DNA of 64,000 bases, taken from positions 8,316-72,315 of the forward strand of contig JAVBLD010000002.1 in NCBI GenBank assembly GCA_031553705.1. Direction: 5' to 3'. Shown one piece after another: positions 15,196 to 24,535 of the stretch (position 1 is the stretch's first letter; the number at the start of each line of letters is the position of its first letter). The stretch is from JAVBLD01 sp031553705 (lineage in GTDB: Bacteria; Bacteroidota; Bacteroidia; Bacteroidales; Marinifilaceae). The notes beneath the pieces are model-generated. The model worked only from the letters and a program-made list of their open reading frames with translations. It searched no databases and was not told where the DNA came from. The position numbers and the translations under genes are program-made.

Positions 15196-16548
15196 TTATC
15201 TATTAAACCTCTCTTTTCCCCAGATTTTTTCCGATAGTTCCAGGGATTCTTTTGAAGTGAGCATTCCTTCGTTGCAGAGTATCTTCTGCAGGAATACACA
15301 TTGGTTGAGTTTTGCTTTTTCGCGCACAACATCCTGAGCCAGCGTCAGGCAGGAGGGAGATCCGCAGCCTCCGCAATCGATGCCCGGTAGTATCTTCATG
15401 ATGCGCTGTACCTTTTCCATCTTTTCCATCGCGATCTCCATGTCTTCGTCCAGCTTTTCGATGGAGTGGGGAAGTATCTCTTCGGTAATTTTGACGTTTG
15501 AACGGATAAAGTCCTTGTACAGATCGAGATCGGGTATATTCCGGGTCTGTTTTTGCTGGTATCTTTTCATCCTGTTATGCAACCTTTCGATGGTCAGGAA
15601 CCGGTTATTTGTGGTCAGCACTCCGCTTGCGCAAGAGTGATCACAAGCTCTGAGTTCCAAAAAATCGATGTCCGATATTTCGTCGTTTTCGATTTTTTCA
15701 AGTATCTCAATGACGTTATGAATTTCGTCGATAGCCAGGCAGGTCCCGCTGAATTTGGAGGCCTCCCCGTTTGTAAGCGTCCAGTTTACACAACCGGAGG
15801 AGAGGTATGTCTGCTCGGGTACCGGGAGAATCTCTTTACCGTGGTGTTTTTTGGTTGCAAGCAAAATTTTATTATAAATGAAATCCATGTTAATGACTCC
15901 GTCTACCGAAGATTTTTCTTCACCAACCGGTGCTTTGATGGCGGCAATCTTTGCAGCGCATTGTGTGACATAAAAGATTCCGGTATCTTCGTCCGGAATA
16001 CCCATATCGCGGCATTTTTTGCGTGCATAAATGGCTGCCAGGTCCATAGCCTGTTTTAGTTTGATGATATGGCCGACCAATGAAGGAAAGCGTACCTGTA
16101 TCAACCGGACAATGGCCGGACAGAAGCTTGATATCAACGGTTTGCAGTACTGATGCTCGATCATGTATTCCTGCATCACCTGCGATAGTAATTGTACGGT
16201 TTGGTCTACTTCGAAGACATAGGTGAATCCCATCTCATGCAGCTCGTGAAAAATCTGCTCTTCGGTGATCTCTTCCGGAAATTGCCCGATGAGCACCGAC
16301 GGTAATAGTGCAATCCGGTGATTGAATTTAAATATCTGATTGAAGTCGTCCTGTTCGACAAAGATGGCCCGGTTAGGGCATGATTTCAGGCACATGCCGC
16401 AATCGACACATGCTGTTTTGTCGATAGTGGCTTTTCCATCCCTGACTCTGATTGCCGCAGTGGGACATACGCTCATACAATGTACGCAACCTGTACAAAG
16501 CTCTTCGATCACGTTCAGTGCGTGGTAAAATGGTGCCTCATTATCCAT
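15196..16548 (-). CDS. Hydrogenase-like sensory iron-sulfur protein (divergent [FeFe] hydrogenase domain)
   Basis: 450 residues from the ATG at 16548; a TTG two codons earlier is possible. Two N-terminal [4Fe-4S] motifs (C18/21/24/28 and C47/50/53/57) lead into a hydrogenase-like domain, then a C-terminal four-cysteine FeS domain (CGGCGSPSC 392-400, Cys417). H-cluster cysteines remain at Cys143, Cys197, Cys302 and Cys306. The surroundings are altered: SSFCPA replaces TSCCPAW, so the proton-relay cysteine is Phe142; VTQCAAK replaces MPCxxKK; ACDHSCASG replaces the ACxxGCxxGGG loop. This fits the putatively sensory [FeFe] hydrogenase groups found beside hydABC in other anaerobes. H2 sensing is inference. 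Confidence 0.85.
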   Translation of the reverse strand: MDNEAPFYHALNVIEELCTGCVHCMSVCPTAAIRVRDGKATIDKTACVDCGMCLKSCPNRAIFVEQDDFNQIFKFNHRIALLPSVLIGQFPEEITEEQIFHELHEMGFTYVFEVDQTVQLLSQVMQEYMIEHQYCKPLISSFCPAIVRLIQVRFPSLVGHIIKLKQAMDLAAIYARKKCRDMGIPDEDTGIFYVTQCAAKIAAIKAPVGEEKSSVDGVINMDFIYNKILLATKKHHGKEILPVPEQTYLSSGCVNWTLTNGEASKFSGTCLAIDEIHNVIEILEKIENDEISDIDFLELRACDHSCASGVLTTNNRFLTIERLHNRMKRYQQKQTRNIPDLDLYKDFIRSNVKITEEILPHSIEKLDEDMEIAMEKMEKVQRIMKILPGIDCGGCGSPSCLTLAQDVVREKAKLNQCVFLQKILCNEGMLTSKESLELSEKIWGKERFNR

Positions 16549-16699
16549 GGTCAATAATTAATGAGAAGTTGAATGCTGAAACATGATTCGTTGCTCCATT
16601 ATCCAATCTTCTCCTTTACTCTCTATTATAGAATTCAATATCTAGCCTACATGTCCTTATGCCTTGATTCTATCCAGGCCGGCGATCCGGGAACGGAAG

Positions 16700-17113
16700 T
16701 TATTTCAGGAATGTTGTCATCAAGACTTTCGTTCCGATATTTACTTTCGATTCTATTTTCAATTCGTCACAGTTCTTCCGTATATTCGGAAGCCCCATAC
16801 CGGCCCCGAAGCCCATCTCCCGGACTGCCGGAGAAGCCGTAGAAAACCCTTCCTGCATAGCTAACTCAATATCCGGAATGCCGGGTCCTTTATCGTTGAT
16901 CTCAATCTGAATAAACTCTTTTGTAATACATACCTGCATGATACCTTCATAAGCATGCGCTACTACGTTTACCTCCGCTTCATAAAGCGAAATGACAACC
17001 CTTTTAATCAATAACGGATCGACATTAAGTTGTTTTAATATTTTTTTCACTTCACTGGATGCACTTCCGGCTTTCGTAAAGTCGCCTCCTGTTATTTGAA
17101 ATTTAAATTCCAT
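16700..17113 (-). CDS. HATPase-domain protein, anti-sigma/RsbW-like
   Basis: 137 residues from the ATG at 17113; the longer open frame to 17245 runs into the preceding gene and does not look coding. MEFKFQITGGDFTKAG starts the fold. SLYEAEVNVVAHAY is the N box (Glu and Asn), INDKGPGIPD the G1 box, and GFGAGMGLPNIRKN the G2 box. The layout matches serine-kinase anti-sigma factors (RsbW/SpoIIAB) more than sensor kinases, as no phospho-His helix is present. With the neighbouring DRTGG protein and sensory hydrogenase it may relay a redox signal. An 85-base gap precedes it and 145 bases follow. Confidence 0.82.
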   Translation of the reverse strand: MEFKFQITGGDFTKAGSASSEVKKILKQLNVDPLLIKRVVISLYEAEVNVVAHAYEGIMQVCITKEFIQIEINDKGPGIPDIELAMQEGFSTASPAVREMGFGAGMGLPNIRKNCDELKIESKVNIGTKVLMTTFLK

Positions 17114-17198
17114 TTTAACGGTTTTTAGGTCTGTTGATTTAGATTTTGGCAGATGTTGTTTGTAATGTTTTGTTTGGCCGTTATCCGTTCCGGAAGAG

Positions 17199-17543
17199 TT
17201 AAAACAGTGCTTCCACTCCGTTTTTGTACAGTTGTCCGCACACATTGAACATACTTTGACGGCATTGTATAAGGGCGATATTACTATCTTCGGCGAGCTC
17301 GACCATTTCGGGTGTCACTTTTTTATCCCGGACAAACAGGATAATATTGATGTCCGACATTTCGGCCGTCCGGATGACCTGTGGGTTTACTAGCCCGGTA
17401 ATCAGGATCATAGCTGTCGTGTCGATGCGTAGCACATCACTCATCAAATCTGCGGCAAAGGCATGTTTCACCTCTTTGTGGAGATGCTGGCTCCCACAAA
17501 TTACCTGTGCGTCAAATAACTGTACGATATTTTGTAATGTCAT
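17199..17543 (-). CDS. DRTGG-domain protein (first gene of the hydrogenase set)
   Basis: 114 residues: MTLQNIVQLFDAQVICGSQHLHKEV, AADLMSDVLR, TGLVNPQVIRTAEMSD, ending in CRQSMFNVCGQLYKNG. The same one-domain DRTGG architecture as the copy at 14815-15156, but clearly diverged. It is the promoter-proximal gene of the leftward set. The 190-base AT-rich gap to the rightward gene at 17737 must hold promoters for both directions, though none could be fixed. It may bind a small ligand and act on the next-door ATPase. Confidence 0.78.
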   Translation of the reverse strand: MTLQNIVQLFDAQVICGSQHLHKEVKHAFAADLMSDVLRIDTTAMILITGLVNPQVIRTAEMSDINIILFVRDKKVTPEMVELAEDSNIALIQCRQSMFNVCGQLYKNGVEALF

Positions 17544-17736
17544 GATTTTGTTTTTTATCGTACGAATATAATCATTGCAATCATTTTAATAAAGAATAAT
17601 CAAGTAAATAGTGTTATAAATGTAATTTTTCTTCTTTTGTTTCTTCTAGTTGTTTTTTTGGATATAAATAATTTTTTGCGTACCTGTTATTTTTATCATT
17701 TTTTGGTTTATCTTTAGCCTGTCAAAAATTGTGGTT

Positions 17737-18408
17737 ATGCTGAACTATGAAATAGTTGCTTTTTATAAAGATTCTGAGTCGGAAGTTTCGGCACATGCGG
17801 AAAGGATAAGTACCTTATATAATTTGAGACTAAGGTATGAGCAGGTGTCGGAATCGGAAGTCGCACTAGACATTTTATTAAGTCCGGCAACAGTAATGTG
17901 CGTATTTAATCGGGTGACGTATAAGTTTCGGAAAATGATGAATTACGTCTACCAATTGAATAAACCTGTTATTATCGTTCATGAGAATGACTATCTTGAG
18001 GGATACAGCAACCTGAAGGTTCCGGTGGGGTATGCCTTGGAGAATAAAGAAAAAGTGGTGTGGGTGAACTTCTTTCAGAGGAATAACCCTAAGATACGTG
18101 TTGAATTGATCGTTCCTCGTGAAAAAGACGAGGATATCGCCTTTATGGTGGAAAATAATGTTGCTTTCATTGAAGAGGTTTTTCATAAATCATCAGTCAA
18201 TTATATCCGGACTTTCGTACAGGGAAGTTTTGAAAAGTGCTTGAAGCATATATTTCAAACCAGGGATAATAGTATTATCTTTATCATGCGTCCTTTCAGG
18301 GTATTTTCATTTTATTATCCATATTCGATTCGTATGTTCAGAAAATATGCTCATACTCCGGTACTGATCATTCCGAGAAATGAGAAGCTTTATATCCCGT
18401 GCCATTAA
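17737..18408 (+). CDS. Unknown protein, possibly universal-stress-protein-like
   Basis: 223 residues from the ATG at 17737 (an in-frame GTG at 17731 is less likely). No signal peptide or membrane segment is seen. Strands alternate with helices (MLNYEIVAFYKD, KPVIIVHENDYLEG, NSIIFIMRPFRVFSF), and the last part, RKYAHTPVLIIPRNEKLYIP, resembles the C-terminal strand of universal stress proteins, which often end in '...PVLVVP'. A nucleotide-binding G-x2-G-x9-G motif is not visible. I do not recognise the family with certainty. It stands alone, divergent from the hydrogenase set and convergent with the large outer-membrane protein gene. Confidence 0.6.
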   Translation: MLNYEIVAFYKDSESEVSAHAERISTLYNLRLRYEQVSESEVALDILLSPATVMCVFNRVTYKFRKMMNYVYQLNKPVIIVHENDYLEGYSNLKVPVGYALENKEKVVWVNFFQRNNPKIRVELIVPREKDEDIAFMVENNVAFIEEVFHKSSVNYIRTFVQGSFEKCLKHIFQTRDNSIIFIMRPFRVFSFYYPYSIRMFRKYAHTPVLIIPRNEKLYIPCH

Positions 18409-18434
18409 GGAAGCAGGGAGGTAAGAAATAAGAC

Positions 18435-18498
18435 TTAGAAATCAGGATATTGTGCATTAGCCATACTCGCTATTGTAACCTTAATACCTGGTTTCTAA
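18435..18498. terminator. Imperfect hairpin between convergent genes
   Basis: TTAGAAATCAGGATATT (18435-18451) pairs with AATACCTGGTTTCTAA (18483-18498) with one mismatch and one bulge across a 31-base loop. A run of eight Ts follows on the plus strand, so it can end the rightward gene (stop at 18408). Confidence 0.5.
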
Positions 18499-18504
18499 TT
18501 TTTT

Positions 18505-21468
18505 TTATATGCTTAATCCTACAGAGAGGGTAAAATTGGTAAACATGTCTTTGTTTTGCGTTTCATAGCCGGTCCGGAGTCCAACCCGTATCGGTACCGT
18601 TATTCGGAAAAGGTGCATGTCAGTGAAGACTTCGGCTCCATAAGAGTGATATTGTTGCTGTCCCCAGATGGATTTGGCATTTCCGGTGTCGAAAAAAACG
18701 CCGGCATCGATCCCTTTCAAAAATAATAAACCGGTGACGCGCTGATCCGGATAACAAACCGGAAAATAATAACTGAAATTTAATGTAGACATATCGTAGC
18801 CATATAGAGTGATACCTCTCGGGCTCCGGATTTTATTGCTATAATTCCGTTCATGAGTTGCCATGTGTTGATATCCGGCATAGGCATTCACAGAGTGGTT
18901 TTTGAATATTCCGGGGAAATAGAATTGTCCCACTCCCCACCATTGAGCCCCTAGCTTGATCTTTTCTAACGGTGTGTGGGAATATCCCCCACTTAATTTT
19001 TGTCCCCACCGGGGATAGAGTTCCTGAGTGGTCATTTGCCTTTGGTTACTGAAGCTTGCACCATATTCGATGATCTGGTAATGACGGGCAGGTATATTAA
19101 GCCGATAGTCTTCTTTTGCGACAGGTTCCAGATAGTATACATTGTTTTGTGAGGTGATCTTGTATATGTTTTTCGCCTTGCTGTCGTGTAAAGCCGCCAC
19201 TTTGTAGCGGACATAAGGCTGGAAGCTCCGGCTGTAGTTTTTCCTGCTAAGGTTAAAAGGGAGGCTTACGGTGATATCGGCGGACGATAGACGGCTTTCA
19301 TTCTGAGAGTAGATATTTTCCATCGTATCGGCTTGGATGTTTGTCGCCTTGGTAATAGATTGGTCATCGTATTTTCCGGTTTCGAGGTCCAGGTCGATGA
19401 CCGGCCACCATCCTAGGTAACTGGCATTAAATATCCATGCGCCATGATTATAATTCGATTTCCAGACATAGCCTGCCGTAAAAGATAGGGTACTTAGTTT
19501 GTTTTGCGAATAAACCACCGCACCAAAATCCAGTTCCGGATTATTCAGGTCGAAGGATACAGGTCCCCAGCTATGAATATTAGGCAGATGGGTAAATTTG
19601 TTATATTTTTTTGTTTGGAATATGGAATCTGCTGCATATTTTGGTTGCCAGTTTTCTAATTTACGGAAAGTGTCGGCCAGATAAAAATGGTTCATTTCTA
19701 TCGGCCGGGCCGGTAATTCACTGATCTTCGCTTTTCCCGGCTTATATCCGTCCGAAGTATAAAACGAAAAGTAGAGCGAATCGCCGGTTGCGTCAAGCGA
19801 CGGAAAACGGATGCCGAAGGGGGCGTTCAAGATATTTTCGGTGCGGTTGTTTTTCAGGTTTTTCCGGTATAAAGAGTTGTTGCCGTTAAAGGCTGCCCGG
19901 AAGAACAGCAGGCTATCCGATTGTACCGGACAGTCTATCTCGGCGGTGACGGTTTCGTAGACTTTCTCCCTTTTCCCGCTTACCGGATCGATCGATTCAA
20001 GATGAATGCCGGCAGGCGTTTGTACGACAACATTGATTTTCCCGGCATAGTAGGATGGATGGATAAACAGTTCTTCATCTCCGGCTTTAAGCTTTGATAT
20101 ATCGTGTTTTAGACCGGAATCAAGTAGTATAATTGAAGCCTGGTTCCGGCGGTTGACCTCCACACAGCCCCATCCATTGACGGTAGCGAACGGAGCAAAC
20201 CGGTTATATTGGCTTTTATGCCGTTTATAACGTTTTTGGTGCATGTCGTAACTACATAGTATCATTCTGCCGCCCAGTTGCCAACGGAGATCCGGTTTGT
20301 ATTCCGCCCATACGATCATACTGTCCCGGACTGAGAATGTATAGTCGTAGAGGGTGCCGGTATTGGTCAGCAGGGTCTCTTGTTCACCCTGTAGCAGTAC
20401 AAAGGCCCCTGTTTGGCGTATGCCTTGCTTATAGGCGATTACTCCTCCACCGGAAACAGGTACGGGGTGGTAGTAGTTGGCATAATATTTATTATGGGTG
20501 GGAATCGTATCGAATTGATCGTTTATCGCTTTTGCTTCTTTCATCCAAATTTGCTTCAGTTCGGCAAAGTTGTCCAGGTAGAGCATACGCTGTCCGTTTT
20601 TATGGGTATTTGCCTGTTTTACACTATCCGGATTGGAAAAAAGGTTGCGGAAAGAAGGAGTATTCCATAGGCTGTCTCTTTTTTCTTTCATTGTCAATGC
20701 AAGACTTTTGGAAAAAGGGATCAGACTGAACGGGCGTCGTCCTACTCGGTCGATTGCGTTGTCCCAGATCTCAGGACCATAATTGGCATACGAGTTGGAC
20801 GTCATATAATAGCCTAGGACGTACCGGTTCGGTATATAATCCTTGAATGATCCCAATACTGCTTTCTGCATGATATAGAGCCTTTTCTCTACCAATTGGG
20901 CTTTCATTTCATTTAAGAATTCGGGAGAACGTCCCCGTCCGATGTTTCCGAGCGCTGTTTCGAAACAGACGGCGTCACCCTCCATAAACCACATCGGAAG
21001 ATAAATTCCGACCATAGCGATCGGAAATATATCCCCGAAGATATGATAGAAGAACTCTGTCACTCCCTGATTCACTTTGTCTAGTTGTACGATATGGCGG
21101 TATTCGTGTACGCATAATTGTTCCAGCCAGTTATCCGTCGGCTCTTGCGGCGGCGTAGTATATAACTCGCTTTTCTTCGGCGCCCAACCTACATTGCCAT
21201 TCGATATACCTCCGTCGGCATGTAAGATGATTGACATCTTTTTGGGCTTGTGCTTCAGGGTGTTGGTATGGTTATAGAGTTGATGATATATGTTGGCTAC
21301 TTTTTGAGCATTCTTTTCAAAAAAATCAGGGTATATGATCTGAAAATCAGATGTATTAATCTGTTTCCACCGAAGGGTGGCCCGGTCTTGCCCGAAGTTG
21401 ACAAATTGTGCGGATACGGTTAGTATGGTATATAATGAGAATACGGCAGATAGTATCGCTTTTTTCAT
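18505..21468 (-). CDS. Large outer-membrane protein with HEYRH metalloprotease-like motif and C-terminal barrel
   Basis: 987 residues from the ATG at 21468, with a signal peptide (MKKAILSAVFSLYTILTVSA). Residues about 40-170 form a gluzincin-like head with HEYRH (His121-Glu122, His125) and, 37 residues on, Glu163 in MWFMEGDAV, the usual position of the third zinc ligand. Residues about 300-640 contain repeated strand units of a TolB-like propeller (YDYTFSVRDSMIVWAEYKP, DATGDSLYFSF). The C-terminal third is barrel-like, with surface-antigen character and a final aromatic strand (FTNFTLSVGLSI). Related proteins occur across Bacteroidetes, usually without assigned function. It may be a surface protease, but activity is not shown by sequence alone. 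Confidence 0.75.
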   Translation of the reverse strand: MKKAILSAVFSLYTILTVSAQFVNFGQDRATLRWKQINTSDFQIIYPDFFEKNAQKVANIYHQLYNHTNTLKHKPKKMSIILHADGGISNGNVGWAPKKSELYTTPPQEPTDNWLEQLCVHEYRHIVQLDKVNQGVTEFFYHIFGDIFPIAMVGIYLPMWFMEGDAVCFETALGNIGRGRSPEFLNEMKAQLVEKRLYIMQKAVLGSFKDYIPNRYVLGYYMTSNSYANYGPEIWDNAIDRVGRRPFSLIPFSKSLALTMKEKRDSLWNTPSFRNLFSNPDSVKQANTHKNGQRMLYLDNFAELKQIWMKEAKAINDQFDTIPTHNKYYANYYHPVPVSGGGVIAYKQGIRQTGAFVLLQGEQETLLTNTGTLYDYTFSVRDSMIVWAEYKPDLRWQLGGRMILCSYDMHQKRYKRHKSQYNRFAPFATVNGWGCVEVNRRNQASIILLDSGLKHDISKLKAGDEELFIHPSYYAGKINVVVQTPAGIHLESIDPVSGKREKVYETVTAEIDCPVQSDSLLFFRAAFNGNNSLYRKNLKNNRTENILNAPFGIRFPSLDATGDSLYFSFYTSDGYKPGKAKISELPARPIEMNHFYLADTFRKLENWQPKYAADSIFQTKKYNKFTHLPNIHSWGPVSFDLNNPELDFGAVVYSQNKLSTLSFTAGYVWKSNYNHGAWIFNASYLGWWPVIDLDLETGKYDDQSITKATNIQADTMENIYSQNESRLSSADITVSLPFNLSRKNYSRSFQPYVRYKVAALHDSKAKNIYKITSQNNVYYLEPVAKEDYRLNIPARHYQIIEYGASFSNQRQMTTQELYPRWGQKLSGGYSHTPLEKIKLGAQWWGVGQFYFPGIFKNHSVNAYAGYQHMATHERNYSNKIRSPRGITLYGYDMSTLNFSYYFPVCYPDQRVTGLLFLKGIDAGVFFDTGNAKSIWGQQQYHSYGAEVFTDMHLFRITVPIRVGLRTGYETQNKDMFTNFTLSVGLSI

Positions 21469-21548
21469 TTGTATTATCAAGGATAAGGTCTGTAATAGGG
21501 CAAAGTTACAATTTATCCATGAATATCAGTAACATTTCGGGGGATTGA

Positions 21549-24371
21549 TTATCTCCTGCAAATTTCTGCATAGCAGCAGGTACGGCATTTTTTTCCATCC
21601 ATCGCCTGTTCGAAATTACAGTCAGTCGAATATAGCTCTTCCAGCAGTTTTATAAGATTGCTATGAAACTCCTCTTTGTATCTGTCAAAAGCAAGTACGA
21701 ACTCTTTATTGCATTTCAACAGGTGGTTGTACTCTTTGTCGGACAATAGCTTAATGCTGTAGATGCCGGGAATCAGAGGAGTGTCCGGCTGACCGGCGGA
21801 GTAATAGTACATCAGGCAATAGAGCATTGTCTGGAAAGCGGCTTTGTTCCGGAGCCCGTTTTCCCGGTCGAACAGGGAGGAGATATCTTTGAATGAGGCA
21901 GTATCACTGCCGGTTTTATAGTCAATGATCCGGATACCGTTTTCCGTACGGTCGATCCGGTCGATGTATCCGCCGACAAATACTTGTTTCCGTCCCCGGT
22001 CCGTATTGATTTCTACTGGAACGGAAAATTTCTGTTCCATTGCAATGATCCGGAAAGGAGTATTCTTTTTGTCATATTTCAGCATCTCCCGGATATATTT
22101 TTTGATTACATCCAGGATCAGTTCATTACTTCCGCTGTCCATCAGTTGTGAAACCTGTAGGTTATAGAGCTTCAGGTATGAATTCCGGATGTGTTTGTCA
22201 ATCGATGTGTCGTCCCGGATGATTTGGTCGATAGTGTTTTCAGTGACTTGCCCATCAGGAACAGTAGTATAGAGCGATTGGGCGCATTCGTGGAAAATCG
22301 TTCCCAACAGCCGGTGATCCAATTCTTCGGATATCTCTTCCTTTTCTTCAATCCGGGCGATATACCTGAAGTAGAATTTCAACGGGCATTCCAGATAAAT
22401 ATTTAATGCCGACGGGGAGAGGGTCTGCTGTTGCGATTCGCACCATGTGTCGAGTATCTGGAGGATTTCGTCGTTTTTGGCTATCCGGATCGATTTATTA
22501 TCCTGTATCGAAATCAGGTTTTGAAAGTTCCGCTCCCGGATAGGAAGCCCCGATTCGTATTTGATTTGGTACAGAAAGCGGCTCATCTCTCCGCTGTTTA
22601 TCCCTTTGGTGGTCGCAGAATAGAGTATTTTGACGCTTTTAGCCCGTTGCAACAGGCGGTAAAAGTAGTAAGCGAACAGTGCGTCCTGATGCTCCGGTAC
22701 CGGAAGCGCAAATCCGGACCTTAGGTTATAAGGGATAAAGGAAGATGTGATACTACTTTTAGGCAGAATACCTTCATTAGCCGACAGGATGATCAAATTC
22801 TTGAAATCCAGCATACGGGTCTCCATCAACCCCATCAGTTGCAACCCTTCCAGCGGTTCCCCCGAAAAAGGGATGGAGATTGTATTGATAATCCGGTTAA
22901 TGATCTGGACATAGAATTTGTTTTCGGGAACGATACCTTCTTCTTTAAATATGTTATACAGGATCTGGATTTGGGTATAGATTGAAAAAATCATCTCTTT
23001 TTCTATCGGATGCCGGAGTTCGTCGTCAGGGTTGAATGAACGAATAAACCGTTCCAGGATATTCAGCAGAAATATCGGAAACTCCTCCTCCCCGGAAGAA
23101 AAAATTGCCCGCGTGATTTCATTGAAATGCAGGTGTTTTTCCGCAATATAGATGATGTTCTTTTGGTTGATGTAGCCGGAAATCCGACTGATGTCGTCCG
23201 GGCAGTGCTCTTTGATCAATTTGTGGTTCAATAGCGCTATTACCGGTTTATAGTAATAATAGGTTCCTCCTTTCTCTTTTTTTGCATAGCTTTTCAGGTC
23301 GCCCAGCATACTGATCAAGGCGGCTACCGGTGTGTTCTGGGCGGGATATCCCATCGTAATGTTGATTTTCCGGACATGGCTTGGAATGGAGTGTATGACT
23401 GGAGCTAACATTCTTTCGTCGCATAGTACAATAGCCGTGTCATGGTTTTCTTGTCGGATAAGTTCCTCGGTGAGGGTCGGAATCAGTTTGGCTTGCCCCA
23501 CTCCGGAAGGCACCGAGATATATTCGATTTGTTTGCCGTTGTGCCGGAAATTATTAAAATGTTCCGGACCCAGTTCATTCGGAAAAGCCACAAGGTTTTC
23601 CCGGATATAGTGTCCGGCTTCGTGGTCTTTGTTCGAGATATAATAGGTATCGTAATCCCAGTAAAAAGAGGCCCTTCTGCTGTTCTGATAAAAAGAAAAT
23701 ATTTTTTTCTCACAAATATTCAGTGCATTGAAGCCGGCAAATATGATCTTTTCAGGATGGTCGTATGTTTCAAGGTACTCGCAAAACCGACGCTGTCCCA
23801 TACCCTCATAACATAGATCCTCCCCGACCAGGTTTGATTTGAAGTCGGTGTAGGTGTCGTATAGTTTATCCCATACATTTAAGAATACCTGCTGTTCCTG
23901 GCTGTACTTTTCGGGATTAAAGGTTTTCCAGAAGCTTTTGATGGCTTCGACCTGTTCCGGCGTGAGATACGGGAAATTTTGTTCCAGCTCTTTCAATGCA
24001 GTCAGGTTTGAAAACAAGGCTTTGGCATCTGCCATATATTTGTCAATATCGTCGAAATCCCCCAACAGCATGTTACCCCAGTAGTAAAAATCTTCAAATT
24101 TTTCGGGTATTCCGGAAACCTTAAGGTAGGATTTATAAAGCTTAATGATCAGAGTCAGGTCCTCGGCTTTTTTCAGGCCTGTCCGCCTTTCGATAAATTC
24201 GCTGAGGGTGAATATCTCAGGCATCCATACTGGTTGGTAAATGAGTTTGGACAACTCTTCTGCCAGAAAAAGGCCGGCTCTTTTATTCGGGAAAATAATA
24301 GTCAGTTTATCAAAATGGCCGTTATATTTTTTAACCAGATCCTTAGCAAATAGATGAAGAAATGTCGACAT
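21549..24371 (-). CDS. PD-(D/E)XK nuclease-family protein, AddB/RexB-like
   Basis: 940 residues. The N-terminus (TIIFPNKRAGLFLAEEL) sits where helicase motif I would be but lacks the Walker lysine set, as in the degenerate helicase half of AddB. The C-terminal nuclease domain shows GTIFHECAQ, GYIDRIDRT and RIIDYKTG (the D...D-x-K core) plus FQTMLYCLMYYY (QxxxY). Cysteines flank it as in AddB iron-sulfur nucleases: one in YLECPLKFYF before the domain, and CRTCCYAEIC at the end. It would pair with an AddA helicase-nuclease for recombinational break repair, but no addA lies within this window. The next gene (nitroreductase) is divergent. Confidence 0.82.
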   Translation of the reverse strand: MSTFLHLFAKDLVKKYNGHFDKLTIIFPNKRAGLFLAEELSKLIYQPVWMPEIFTLSEFIERRTGLKKAEDLTLIIKLYKSYLKVSGIPEKFEDFYYWGNMLLGDFDDIDKYMADAKALFSNLTALKELEQNFPYLTPEQVEAIKSFWKTFNPEKYSQEQQVFLNVWDKLYDTYTDFKSNLVGEDLCYEGMGQRRFCEYLETYDHPEKIIFAGFNALNICEKKIFSFYQNSRRASFYWDYDTYYISNKDHEAGHYIRENLVAFPNELGPEHFNNFRHNGKQIEYISVPSGVGQAKLIPTLTEELIRQENHDTAIVLCDERMLAPVIHSIPSHVRKINITMGYPAQNTPVAALISMLGDLKSYAKKEKGGTYYYYKPVIALLNHKLIKEHCPDDISRISGYINQKNIIYIAEKHLHFNEITRAIFSSGEEEFPIFLLNILERFIRSFNPDDELRHPIEKEMIFSIYTQIQILYNIFKEEGIVPENKFYVQIINRIINTISIPFSGEPLEGLQLMGLMETRMLDFKNLIILSANEGILPKSSITSSFIPYNLRSGFALPVPEHQDALFAYYFYRLLQRAKSVKILYSATTKGINSGEMSRFLYQIKYESGLPIRERNFQNLISIQDNKSIRIAKNDEILQILDTWCESQQQTLSPSALNIYLECPLKFYFRYIARIEEKEEISEELDHRLLGTIFHECAQSLYTTVPDGQVTENTIDQIIRDDTSIDKHIRNSYLKLYNLQVSQLMDSGSNELILDVIKKYIREMLKYDKKNTPFRIIAMEQKFSVPVEINTDRGRKQVFVGGYIDRIDRTENGIRIIDYKTGSDTASFKDISSLFDRENGLRNKAAFQTMLYCLMYYYSAGQPDTPLIPGIYSIKLLSDKEYNHLLKCNKEFVLAFDRYKEEFHSNLIKLLEELYSTDCNFEQAMDGKKCRTCCYAEICRR

Positions 24372-24423
24372 ATCAAGAGGTACTTTGGATTAAATTCCGG
24401 TTGTCCGGCTATCTTATTGACTT

Positions 24424-24453
24424 TTTGTTTTCAGATGAAAAATTTTAACTTTG
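24424..24453 (+). promoter_or_regulatory. Bacteroidetes-type promoter upstream of the nitroreductase gene
   Basis: TTTG at 24424-24427, an 18-base spacer, then TAACTTTG at 24446-24453: a near-ideal match to the -33/-7 elements used by the Bacteroidetes primary sigma factor. Transcription would start near 24460, leaving a leader of about 165 bases before the ATG at 24626. Confidence 0.7.
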
Positions 24454-24535
24454 CATACATTACAGTAGGTAAAAATATAAATAAATTGAGAATTAAGAAT
24501 TAGAAATCGGGAATAAATGATATAAAGGAGTTGGT

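Noticed and set aside
17114..17245. N-terminal extension of the ATPase gene to 17245
   Set aside because: It covers the end of the DRTGG gene in another frame and has no family similarity; the ATG at 17113 starts the fold.
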